A DNA stretch of 64,000 nt, taken from positions 1-64,000 of the forward strand of contig DBMJ01000001.1 in the NCBI GenBank assembly GCA_002298125.1, written 5' to 3'. The stretch's first letter is position 1; every line of letters starts with the position of its first letter. The translations under genes and the position numbers were made by a program. This stretch comes from Clostridium sp. UBA701. GTDB lineage: Bacteria > Bacillota > Clostridia > Clostridiales > Clostridiaceae. The notes beneath the pieces were generated by a model. The model was given only the letters and a program-made list of their open reading frames with translations, was not told the DNA's origin and made no database searches. This document shows, piece after piece, positions 1-7,299 of the stretch.

Positions 1-1
1 T

Positions 2-217
2 ACAGAAAAACTTTCACACTCTCCGGCACTTGCTCTCCAAGCTGTAAAAAACGCTATAAAGCTCCAGAAACCAACCAAGACTCTAATTCTACATAGTGAC
101 TTAGGCTGTCAGTATACAAGCTCTGCTTTTAAAGACTATATAGAGAGTACTAAACTAATTAAACATTCTAATAGGGAATCCCTATTTGTCAAGCCTATTT
201 TCATAAAAACTCCATAA
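2..217 (+). pseudogene. IS3-family transposase, C-terminal fragment (degraded)
   Basis: The reading frame enters from the left edge and runs 71 codons to TAA. It carries the rve/DDE-core motif HSDLGCQYTS, including the second catalytic Asp, followed by FKDYIES, typical of IS3-family OrfB integrases. After KHSNRES the usual continuation (GNCYDNA...ES with the catalytic Glu) is missing and is replaced by a short unrelated tail, so the copy is truncated or internally deleted and should be inactive. No terminal inverted repeat is visible inside the window. It lies beside a broken RHS locus, a typical spot for insertion-sequence debris. Confidence 0.8.
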
Positions 218-223
218 TAAATC

Positions 224-258
224 AACAGCGCCACCCACAAAGGGCAGCGCTGTTTTCT
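224..258. terminator. Hairpin terminator, probably bidirectional
   Basis: Eight-bp perfect stem AACAGCGC / GCGCTGTT around a 15-nt loop, with a T-rich 3' flank on the plus strand. It separates the transposase remnant from the minus-strand toxin/immunity genes and can serve both sides. Confidence 0.7.
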
Positions 259-297
259 TAACTGACAATTCTCTTTTTTGTTCCTTGTAACAATTTC

Positions 298-693
298 TTA
301 CATTGTGCCAATGATGGTATCTAAATTGGATTCTACGAATTCAGAATACAAATCGACTATTTGGGTAAAATGTGCGATTGTGAAACCTTTACGACTGTTT
401 TCTGCTTCTAAATAAATCCCCTTAATTACTGAAAGCATTTCTTGCAAACCCATAAGATTTTCATTTACAACAGCTTCATCAATTATGGATAATAAAATTT
501 TCAGGTTCCTTTTCAGTTGGAGACATATACGGTTTTCATCTCTATAATCTTCGGAGTATGATATTTTTATCTTCACATTCTGATTATTAGTATAGAGACA
601 TTCATATTCAGTATGGTCACGCATTAAGGTTAAAGTAAAGCCATTTTCTTCAAGATACTTAAATTTTAATTTGATTATTTCAATTTTCTTCAT
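298..693 (-). CDS. Hypothetical protein, candidate immunity protein for the RHS toxin tip
   Basis: A 131-residue acidic/helical cytosolic protein that I do not recognise as a named family. It follows the toxin tip directly on the same strand, the position normally held by the cognate immunity gene in RHS/polymorphic toxin loci. The ATG at 693 is preferred over the GTG at 702 because an AGGTG Shine-Dalgarno core lies six bases upstream of the ATG, just after the toxin's stop codon. No signal peptide or membrane segment is seen, which fits an immunity protein neutralising a cytoplasmic toxin. Function is inferred from position alone. Confidence 0.6.
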   Translation of the reverse strand: MKKIEIIKLKFKYLEENGFTLTLMRDHTEYECLYTNNQNVKIKISYSEDYRDENRICLQLKRNLKILLSIIDEAVVNENLMGLQEMLSVIKGIYLEAENSRKGFTIAHFTQIVDLYSEFVESNLDTIIGTM

Positions 694-702
694 AGCAATC
701 AC

Positions 703-1269
703 CTAATACATCTTTACATAATTGTAGTAATTGTTAACCTTACTTAACTCTATACCATACCACCTACCGGCAGATGCATAACCATTTAATCCACTATCAT
801 AAATTGGAGCCCCCAACTTCATCATTCTGTTAATGAAAACCTTATTGTGGTATACGCTAAGATTATCTGCTAATTTCGGACTTATTTTTTGTATTGTTTT
901 ATACCCCTTCATTGCCTTATACACACCTGTATCACTTACTTTAGCGGCGGCTTTAACTTTAGTCATGTTTCGCCCTATTGTTACCCCTTGCTTAGCGGCC
1001 TTCACAGCTTTTACTGCTCCAACCGCCGAACTGCCTAAGGCTCCAATACCTCCCCACATAAAGCCGTCTGCCGCGCCATCAATAGCTCCTTTCACACCTC
1101 CGGTTGCAGCTCCTATCGCCGCTCCCGACAATGTACTGACCGCAACTCCTATCAATAAAGGCGCCATTGCTCCACCGGTTGCTGCTGTTAAAGCGACTGC
1201 TCCAACTAAGGCGACTGCTCCGATTGTTATCTTAGCCCAATTTGGAATTTTCCAAGTGCCATCAGGGTC
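703..1269 (-). CDS. RHS/polymorphic toxin C-terminal tip, out of frame with its core
   Basis: The frame opens with DPDGTWKIPNWAKI, the conserved junction that follows an RHS core, then a Gly/Ala-rich hydrophobic pre-toxin segment, then a Lys/Tyr-rich domain of about 90 residues ending in YVKMY. The last part is the presumed toxin; I do not recognise its activity. The upstream core ends in TGA at 1268-1270 in another frame, and the NNPVN-type residues that normally bridge core and tip are missing, so a small deletion has uncoupled them. The first internal ATG is at 1167 with a GGAG only two bases upstream, so independent translation would be weak. The immunity candidate follows immediately. 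Confidence 0.6.
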   Translation of the reverse strand, partial: DPDGTWKIPNWAKITIGAVALVGAVALTAATGGAMAPLLIGVAVSTLSGAAIGAATGGVKGAIDGAADGFMWGGIGALGSSAVGAVKAVKAAKQGVTIGRNMTKVKAAAKVSDTGVYKAMKGYKTIQKISPKLADNLSVYHNKVFINRMMKLGAPIYDSGLNGYASAGRWYGIELSKVNNYYNYVKMY

Positions 1270-2440
1270 AGTTATTTGTGCAGTAAGCGAACAGATTTCC
1301 GCTTAAAAGATCATCACTGTTCTCAATAGTGTTGTCAACGGTATCGGCATTGATAAACCGACCGATTTGAGGATCGTAATAACGACTACCTACATAGAAA
1401 AGTCCAGTCTCGGTATCATACCTATATCCTCTGTAGCGGTAGGGATTCTTAACACCTACAGTATCTTTCATTGTACCATCTATGGACACAAGTTTCCCCC
1501 AGCTGTCATAAATATAGCTTGCTACCTGTGTTCCTGCTTTGTCATGAAGTCCTACAATATCTCCCTGTGCATTCCTTATATAATAATATTCTACACCATT
1601 CAAATTCATACTTACAAGGTCATTCGCACTGTCATAGGTGTAGTATATTTTATCTGAACCATTATCCTCATAGGTGACTTTATCTCCTAGAAGATGATAT
1701 TTTGTCACTACTCCATTTGCAGTTTTTTCAGTCCTTATACCTGCATCATTATACTTGAAGCTTAAAGTTTTGCCATTGCCTGAAATAGATTTTAACTGTC
1801 TTCCCATTTCCCATGTATAGGTGTAACCATCATAAGTTAATGGGTTACCAAGCTGGTCGTAGGTTATGCTTTTCCCATTGTAGCTTGTAAGCTTGTCTTT
1901 CCATGTGGCGTCATAACCATAATTTATTGCAGAGATTGGGGTTCCTAAGGTACCTGTGGTATAAGGATGTTCCTTTTTACTTAGAATATTTCCTCCTGCA
2001 TCATAGCTATAGACTATGGTTTTATTGAGAACACCATTATTTTCTCTTATTAGTTCATTTGCTTCGTTATAGACGTAGTCTATACTGCTTGTTCCATCTG
2101 TAATTTTCTCAATATTACCATTCTTGTCATAACTATAGCTGTAGGTGTTAAAACCATTATTTAAAGCTTGCACCTTTGTTGTGGTATTTCCGTTTATACC
2201 TGGTAGATAGGTGTAGGTATTGGTTATGGTTTTCTGCTCAGTAACTAAGGTCTTTTTTATAAGCCTTCCAATACTATCATAATTATAGTTTATTTTGGTA
2301 CTCTTATAAAGAGCTAGAATTTCATCTTCAGATAGTTCTTTTTTGTATACTGCTATTTCATCTATTTCTCCCTTGAAAAAGTCCGAAGTTGTCTGTCCGC
2401 CATTATCCCATTCTTGTCCTATTACCCAAGGCTTTTCTAA
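1268..2440 (-). pseudogene. RHS repeat protein core, 5'-truncated and frameshifted
   Basis: Contains YD-repeats (for example YSYDKNGNIEKITDG, YTYDSANDLVSM) and the RHS core signature YRYRGYRYDTETGLFYVG followed by SRYYDPQIGRFINAD. Upstream in the same frame, around 2260-2440, a LamG-like end (KGEIDEIAVYKKELSEDEI) is readable, but the frame hits a stop at 2492-2494 with no start codon or ribosome binding site. The 3' end stops at 1268, exactly where the core should continue into the toxin tip. Both ends are therefore broken. A full-length protein would be a large secreted or cell-wall toxin carrier; here only the last third survives. Confidence 0.85.
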
Positions 2441-2532
2441 AATATTTATATGTAAAATTATAGCATATATTTGATATTTATGTAAATATAATTAATATAT
2501 GTCATACTTGTATTTTTTATCTTCTAGGTAAA

Positions 2533-2563
2533 TAAAAAATAGACTGCACCTTGCAATCTATTC
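2533..2563 (-). terminator. Rho-independent terminator of the padR gene
   Basis: On the minus strand, stem ATAGATTGCA / TGCAGTCTAT (one wobble pair), followed by a run of six T. It lies directly after the PadR stop codon. Confidence 0.8.
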
Positions 2564-2568
2564 TTATA

Positions 2569-3018
2569 TTATTTATATAAATCCTTATAAACTATTTTAA
2601 AAACCTCAAGAGCTTCCTCTATCTTCCCTCGGAGCAGATTCTTTTTTTCCTCCAGCTCCTTGTAGCCCTTTTCCGTCAAAGTATATATCTTTTGAATTTT
2701 CTTCTTTGAGTCATCCCACTTGCCTTCTACCAGCTTTTCCTTTTCCAGCTTGTTTAGCAGCGGGTATATTCCACCAGTACTTGGAATCCACAGTCCATTT
2801 GTTCTTTCTCCCACCTTGTGTGATATATCATTGCCGTTGGTGGAACCTAGACTTAGAATATACAGCACATAAAGTGGTAATAATCCCTTTGTAAAAACCT
2901 GTCCTACTGCCTCATTTTCCTTTTCAACTTTTTTAATCTGCGCTAACTTTGCTTTATACTCTTCATAAAGTCTTTTCTCCTCGGCCTTAAGATTAAAGCT
3001 ATCAATCTCTTTTGACAT
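2569..3018 (-). CDS. PadR-family transcriptional regulator
   Basis: A 149-residue protein with a charged N-terminal helix (about 1-40), then a winged-helix core of PadR type: LPLYVLYILSLG, then NGLWIPSTGGIYPLLNKLE (recognition helix) and the wing KKIQKIYTLTEKGYKEL. The C-terminal helix (about 120-149) would make the dimer coiled coil. PadR proteins are usually local repressors. The gene starts five bases after the degV-family gene ends, so the two form an operon, and nested palindromes upstream of that pair are likely autoregulatory operators. Its ligand is unknown. Confidence 0.85.
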   Translation of the reverse strand: MSKEIDSFNLKAEEKRLYEEYKAKLAQIKKVEKENEAVGQVFTKGLLPLYVLYILSLGSTNGNDISHKVGERTNGLWIPSTGGIYPLLNKLEKEKLVEGKWDDSKKKIQKIYTLTEKGYKELEEKKNLLRGKIEEALEVFKIVYKDLYK

Positions 3019-3023
3019 AAAGA

Positions 3024-3869
3024 TTACTCTTCTAGTAGAAGTAAGCCTATCAAGCCGGGACCACTGTGAACTCCAGCCACAGGGCTTATCTCTCCCTTCA
3101 TTTCCGCGGAAATGATGTTAGTTAGCTTTGACAGGTTCTCAGTAACTTTGTTTGCTTCATCCTCACAATTTCCATGAAGAATATAAGCCTTCATCTTCAT
3201 ATTCTCAGTCATCTTATCTGCAATTTCAACTAGCCTGCTTAGCGATTGTTTTCTTCCCCTTACTTTATCATAGGAATAGTAAACACCGTGCTCATCTATG
3301 GAAACAATGGGTTTAATGTGTAAAAGCTCTCCTAAGGTACCAGAGAGTCTGCCTATTCTTCCACCCTTTTTAAGGTATTCCAGTGTGCCCACCACGAAGA
3401 AGAGATGAATTTTTTTATTATACCTTGGAAGCTCCTCCACTATTTCATTAAAGCTCTTTCCGCTTTTAATCATATCTCCACAGTGCATAACCATAAGTCC
3501 TTCGCCATAGGATATGGACTTTGAATCGTAGAGATAGGTAACTATTTTCTCCTGCTCAGAGCTTACCAGCTTCATGGCATTAAATATACCAGAAAGCCCT
3601 GAAGATAGGGTAATAGCAATAGCGTGAGTATAGCCTTCTGCTGCAAGCTTTTCATAAAGTCTTTCCATATCCAACATTGAAGGCAGGGAAGAAGTAGGTA
3701 CTTCTCTTTCAAAGCCTTCGTAAATTTCCCTAGGGGTAATTTCAAATCTATCCTTATACTCTCTGTCCTTATAGATGATATTAAAGGGAAGTAGATGTAT
3801 ATTATATTTTTTTATTATCTCATCATCCAGGTCACAGGTTGTGTCTGTAATTAGAGCGATTTTTTCCAT
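3024..3869 (-). CDS. DegV-family fatty-acid-binding protein
   Basis: A 281-residue full-length DegV/EDD-fold protein. Visible family motifs are ITDTTCDL at the N-terminus, VPTSSLPS (lipid carboxylate-binding Ser region), ITLSSGLSG, LEYLKKGGRIGRLSG and the C-terminal SPVAGVHSGPGLIG. Members bind free fatty acids (FakB proteins act with FakA kinase). No fakA gene is in the window, so whether this copy feeds FakA or is a stand-alone lipid carrier is unknown. The ATG has a good GGAGGTAA site. It is the first gene of an operon with PadR, unusual enough to suggest lipid- or membrane-stress control. Confidence 0.88.
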   Translation of the reverse strand: MEKIALITDTTCDLDDEIIKKYNIHLLPFNIIYKDREYKDRFEITPREIYEGFEREVPTSSLPSMLDMERLYEKLAAEGYTHAIAITLSSGLSGIFNAMKLVSSEQEKIVTYLYDSKSISYGEGLMVMHCGDMIKSGKSFNEIVEELPRYNKKIHLFFVVGTLEYLKKGGRIGRLSGTLGELLHIKPIVSIDEHGVYYSYDKVRGRKQSLSRLVEIADKMTENMKMKAYILHGNCEDEANKVTENLSKLTNIISAEMKGEISPVAGVHSGPGLIGLLLLEE

Positions 3870-3924
3870 AAGATTACCTCCAAAATATTTATCTTATATT
3901 ATTATAACCCCTAAATTTTTAATT

Positions 3925-3974
3925 ATCAATAGTGATATATATCAATATTGACATATATCACTATTGATATATGT
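3925..3974. promoter_or_regulatory. Nested inverted repeats upstream of degV-padR, candidate PadR operator
   Basis: A perfect 16-bp inverted repeat (ATCAATAGTGATATAT at 3925-3940, its complement at 3953-3968) surrounds a 12-bp spacer that contains the palindrome TCAATATTGA. A second overlapping repeat, ACATATATC / GATATATGT, spans 3951-3974. The array is 55 bp upstream of the degV-family start codon, where a repressor would act. Confidence 0.65.
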
Positions 3975-3976
3975 AT

Positions 3977-4005
3977 TAAAAAAATAGGCAACCAAACTGG
4001 CTGCC
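3977..4005 (-). terminator. Terminator of fbp
   Basis: Minus-strand stem GGCAGCC / GGTTGCC (one G-U pair) around a five-base loop, followed by a T run. It sits downstream of the class III fbp stop codon. Confidence 0.65.
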
Positions 4006-4060
4006 CAAAAATAGAATAAAGGGTTTGATTATGAAATATATTATAGGATACTTACTAGCG

Positions 4061-6052
4061 TTATCTTTGCTCCTTTATAATGCCTTTTCTATATACTGCA
4101 AGGAGCATCTCCAAATCTCGAATCTGTCTCCTAAGTTCATCTCCAACGTCAGTATCTCCAACTCTCTTTCTCACCACAGTCTGCTCTAATACCATGATAG
4201 AGGAAAGTATATCCTTTTCCTCTTCTATTGCCTGAGCTGTAGATTCAAAGGGTTCATGAGATACCAGTAATAAGCCATAGGAGTTGTATATCAGTGTATA
4301 GCCTGCAATGCCAGTCTTTCCTTGATAGGCTTTGCAAAAGCCTCCATCAATTACCAATAGCTTTCCTCCAGCCTTTATAGGACTTTCGCCCTTAATAGTT
4401 TCTACTGGTACATGACCACTTATAATATGAGAGGTTTCCGGGTCTAAACCAAATTCCTCCAATATTTTTTTACAGGTTTCTTCCTTGTCTCGATATTTAT
4501 AATAAGGATTCTTCTTTTCCTTATGGGTAGCTTTATCATTTATAAAATATCGTTCAAAGGTAGTCATTCTGTCCTTTCCAAATAGTGGTGAGTTAGGTCC
4601 ACACCACAGATACCACATTATATCCATACCATACTGCTTAGCTTCAGGGTTGCTTTTGTAAAAATATCCTTCTCTGGCCAACAGGTCAAATCTATCCACC
4701 ATAGCCTTTCCCTTATATTCTCTTCCATTTAGAATACAGCTATTAAAGTCACCCTCTTCAGTTAGGGAAATACAGCCATGATAAAGTAAATTTGAATTAT
4801 ACTTTAAATACATACTCCCCTTAGCATATAAAAATCTAATATGACTTTGCAGCTTTGAGCTATTTAAAAAAGAGGATTTCAGCTTGTTCATTAAATCTCT
4901 TTCCTCTGGTGTTAGCTCATAGGGATTCTTAGGGTTTATAGTTGGGAAGAGCTTATCATTTAATTCATAGGTCTTACCCTCAAGGGTAATTACTCCCTTT
5001 TCATAGTCTATGTTTTCTAATAGTAATCTATCTTTAAGGTTAAAGTGATTTCTCCTCTTAATAATTTGACCTTCCAGCTTAAATTGTATAATGGCAATGG
5101 CCTTATGCATCTGAGCTATAAGCTTTAGCTCTTTTCCGGAATAGGATTTACAGCTATCCACATTAGGTTTGAACCTTTCACAGGGATCATTTTTGTAAAA
5201 ATCTATGGCAAAGGTAGCCAGTGGTAAAATATTTATTCCATATCCGTTTTCTATGGTGTCTAGATTTGCATATCTAGCACTCACTCTTAACACTGTGGCA
5301 ATACATGCCTCAGAGCCTGCAGCCGCACCCATCCACAAAATATCATGGTTACCCCATTGAATGTCTACGGCATGATAATCCATAAGAGTGTCTAGGATAA
5401 TATCTGCTCCAGGGCCTCTATCAAATATATCTCCAATTATATGAAGTCTGTCAACTACAAGCCTCTGAATAAGCTTTGAAAGTGCTACAATAAACTCATT
5501 GGCTCTATCAATTTTTATTATGGTCTGAATGATTTCATTGTAGTATTCTTGCTTGTCCTGTCTTTCAGGGTGCTCATGAAGAAGCTCCTCTATTATATAA
5601 GCAAAGTCCTGAGGAAGTGCTTTTCTCACCTTAGAACGAGTATATTTTGAAGATACATGCCTACATATTTCTATGAGCCTATATAGTGTTATCTTGTACC
5701 AATCCTCTAAATTAGGCTCTTCCTTTGCTATAATTTCTAGCTTTTGTTCTGGATAGTATATCAAAGTGGCTAAATTCTTCTTTTCCTTTTCCCTTAAGGC
5801 ATTGCCAAAGATATCATTTATCTTTCGCTTAATTACCCCAGAGGCATTTTTTAATACGTGAATAAAGGGCTCATACTCACCATGTATATCTGTTAAAAAG
5901 TGTTCTGTACCCTTTGGCAGGTTTAAGATAGCTTGAAGGTTTATTATCTCAGTACATGCAGCATGAATAGTAGGATACTGCTTTGAGAGCAAGCTTAGGT
6001 ATCTCATATCCTTCTCTGCGTCACTAATTAGCGTCTCATCTATAAAAGCCAT
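4061..6052 (-). CDS. fbp: Fructose-1,6-bisphosphatase, class III
   Basis: A 663-residue enzyme of the Firmicutes-specific class III family, related to metallophosphatases and unlike class I/II FBPases. Catalytic metal motifs are visible: DIHGEY near residue 55, GDIFDRGPGAD and WGNHDILWMGAA near 210-245, and SGHVPVETIKGE with VIDGGFC towards the C-terminus. It hydrolyses fructose-1,6-bisphosphate to fructose-6-phosphate for gluconeogenesis in the cytoplasm. Length is normal for the family. The gene is monocistronic, bounded by a terminator, and has three copies of a TATAGCACAT element upstream. Confidence 0.95.
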   Translation of the reverse strand: MAFIDETLISDAEKDMRYLSLLSKQYPTIHAACTEIINLQAILNLPKGTEHFLTDIHGEYEPFIHVLKNASGVIKRKINDIFGNALREKEKKNLATLIYYPEQKLEIIAKEEPNLEDWYKITLYRLIEICRHVSSKYTRSKVRKALPQDFAYIIEELLHEHPERQDKQEYYNEIIQTIIKIDRANEFIVALSKLIQRLVVDRLHIIGDIFDRGPGADIILDTLMDYHAVDIQWGNHDILWMGAAAGSEACIATVLRVSARYANLDTIENGYGINILPLATFAIDFYKNDPCERFKPNVDSCKSYSGKELKLIAQMHKAIAIIQFKLEGQIIKRRNHFNLKDRLLLENIDYEKGVITLEGKTYELNDKLFPTINPKNPYELTPEERDLMNKLKSSFLNSSKLQSHIRFLYAKGSMYLKYNSNLLYHGCISLTEEGDFNSCILNGREYKGKAMVDRFDLLAREGYFYKSNPEAKQYGMDIMWYLWCGPNSPLFGKDRMTTFERYFINDKATHKEKKNPYYKYRDKEETCKKILEEFGLDPETSHIISGHVPVETIKGESPIKAGGKLLVIDGGFCKAYQGKTGIAGYTLIYNSYGLLLVSHEPFESTAQAIEEEKDILSSIMVLEQTVVRKRVGDTDVGDELRRQIRDLEMLLAVYRKGIIKEQR

Positions 6053-6100
6053 ACAAATCCTCCTAATACATTCACAATTTAATATATGCTTTATGACATA

Positions 6101-6164
6101 TATGTGCTATATAATTTAATTAGTATAGCACATATTATGATTAATTATCTTTTGTATAGCACAT
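6101..6164. promoter_or_regulatory. Triple TATAGCACAT element upstream of fbp
   Basis: Perfect 11-bp inverted repeat TATGTGCTATA (6101-6111) / TATAGCACATA (6124-6134), plus a third copy TATAGCACAT at 6155-6164. The repeats begin about 50 bp upstream of the fbp start codon and overlap a possible minus-strand -10 (TATACT). This looks like a repressor site; the regulator is unknown. Confidence 0.5.
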
Positions 6165-6294
6165 TATTATAATATCACAGATTTACAAAGAATTAAATAG
6201 TATTTTCCATAATTATGTTAAAATCCATTAAATTAATTGTATAGAATCACGATAATTAGTTAGAATATAGATATTATGGATTGTTTATCCTAAG

Positions 6295-6462
6295 ATGGAG
6301 GTGTTCACTATAAGAACAAGAAGCAAGGTTATAATAGTACTAGCTGCTAGTGCAGTGGTATCACTACTGGGATACGTGAGATTGAAGAACAGCTTTGAAC
6401 CCTATCTTATCACTGCAATAAATGAAAAATTAAGCTGTAAGGAAGAGACTAATACACTTTAG
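6295..6462 (+). CDS. Small single-pass membrane protein (55 aa), hypothetical
   Basis: A short plus-strand frame ATG..TAG encoding one hydrophobic segment (VIIVLAASAVVSLLGY, residues about 12-27) flanked by basic residues at the N-terminus and a polar C-terminal tail. The strong GGAGGTG motif overlaps codons 1-3 rather than preceding the ATG; correctly spaced from it is only an in-frame ATA, so the real start may be a rare non-ATG codon. A perfect hairpin terminator follows the stop, which supports a transcribed gene. No family recognised. Confidence 0.45.
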   Translation: MEVFTIRTRSKVIIVLAASAVVSLLGYVRLKNSFEPYLITAINEKLSCKEETNTL

Positions 6463-6473
6463 AGAATAAAAAA

Positions 6474-6500
6474 ATGCCGACTGCAGTCGGCATTTTTTTG
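6474..6500. terminator. Bidirectional terminator
   Basis: Perfect 20-bp palindrome ATGCCGACTGCAGTCGGCAT flanked by A-run and T-run, able to end transcription from both the microprotein (plus) and the rubrerythrin gene (minus). Confidence 0.85.
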
Positions 6501-6522
6501 AGGTTAATTGTGCATTGTTATT

Positions 6523-7071
6523 TTATTTTGCAAAATATCTATCTAATAGACCCTTGAAGGCTGAACCATGTCTTGCTTCATCCTTGCACATCTCATGTAC
6601 TGTATCATGAATAGCATCATAGTTTAACTGCTTAGCTCTTGTAGCAAGATCCTTCTTACCTTGACAAGCACCGTGCTCTGCTTCTACTCTTACTTCAAGG
6701 TTCTTCTTTGTGTCAGCATAAACAACCTCTCCTAATAACTCAGCAAACTTTGCAGCATGCTCAGCTTCTTCAAAGGCTATTCTCTTATAAGCTTCAGCTA
6801 TTTCTGGGAAGCCCTCTCTATCAGCCTGTCTGCTCATAGCAAGATACATTCCTACTTCAGTACATTCTCCAGTGAAGTTTGCTCTTAAGCCCTCTAATAC
6901 TTCCTGATCTATATCCTTAGCAACACCTATTCTATGCTCATCAGCCCAAGTCATTTTTCCTTCAGTTTTTTCTATAAACTTCTCCTTTGGAGCTCCACAC
7001 TGTGGGCATTTTTCTGGTGCAGCTTCTCCTTCGTAAACATATCCACACACTGTACAAACAAATTTCTTCAT
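6523..7071 (-). CDS. Reverse rubrerythrin (rubredoxin domain first)
   Basis: A 182-residue protein with an N-terminal rubredoxin-like Fe(Cys)4 site (CTVCGYVY and CPQCGAP) followed by a diiron four-helix domain with ligand motifs EAEH and DEARH. In classical rubrerythrin the order is opposite; this layout is the clostridial reverse rubrerythrin, an NADH-linked peroxidase that, with rubredoxin and NROR-type reductases, removes hydrogen peroxide and oxygen in anaerobes. The start is the ATG of MKKFVC, which has GGAGGTAA upstream; an earlier in-frame TTG lies before that site. Monocistronic, with a possible PerR-like box in its promoter. Confidence 0.93.
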   Translation of the reverse strand: MKKFVCTVCGYVYEGEAAPEKCPQCGAPKEKFIEKTEGKMTWADEHRIGVAKDIDQEVLEGLRANFTGECTEVGMYLAMSRQADREGFPEIAEAYKRIAFEEAEHAAKFAELLGEVVYADTKKNLEVRVEAEHGACQGKKDLATRAKQLNYDAIHDTVHEMCKDEARHGSAFKGLLDRYFAK

Positions 7072-7109
7072 TATCTTTACCTCCAAAATTTAATTAATAT
7101 TAATTATTA

Positions 7110-7139
7110 CCTGATATAAATTATTATATACCATATCAG
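7110..7139 (-). promoter_or_regulatory. Palindromic promoter region of reverse rubrerythrin, weak PerR-box-like match
   Basis: Arms CTGATAT / ATATCAG flank an AT-rich core containing a minus-strand TATAAT. The core at 7115-7129 matches about 10 of 14 fixed positions of the PerR consensus TTATAATNATTATAA. Reverse rubrerythrins are PerR targets in other clostridia, so this is plausible but weak. Confidence 0.35.
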
Positions 7140-7232
7140 ATAAAAAAGGAAGACCTTTTTAGTATTATTTTACTACTCATTTATTAACTATTTGTGAACA
7201 AATTCATAATAAATGTAATTTAACTAAATATT

Positions 7233-7275
7233 GCAAAACAAAACTGCTTAAAGGCTTTAATTCCTTCAAGCAGTT
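7233..7275 (-). terminator. Terminator of the purine permease gene
   Basis: Minus-strand stem AACTGCTT / AAGCAGTT with an inner AAGG/CCTT extension, then a T-rich tail. Confidence 0.65.
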
Positions 7276-7299
7276 AAAGTTAATATTATACTTTATTTG

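Noticed and set aside
1268..1304. Programmed ribosomal frameshift joining RHS core and toxin tip
   Set aside because: No slippery heptamer or pseudoknot is evident and conserved bridge residues are missing, which points to deletion.
833..1306. 157-codon plus-strand frame opposite the toxin tip
   Set aside because: Mirror of the Gly/Ala-rich pre-toxin segment, giving repeated Pro/Thr/Ala; no sign of coding.
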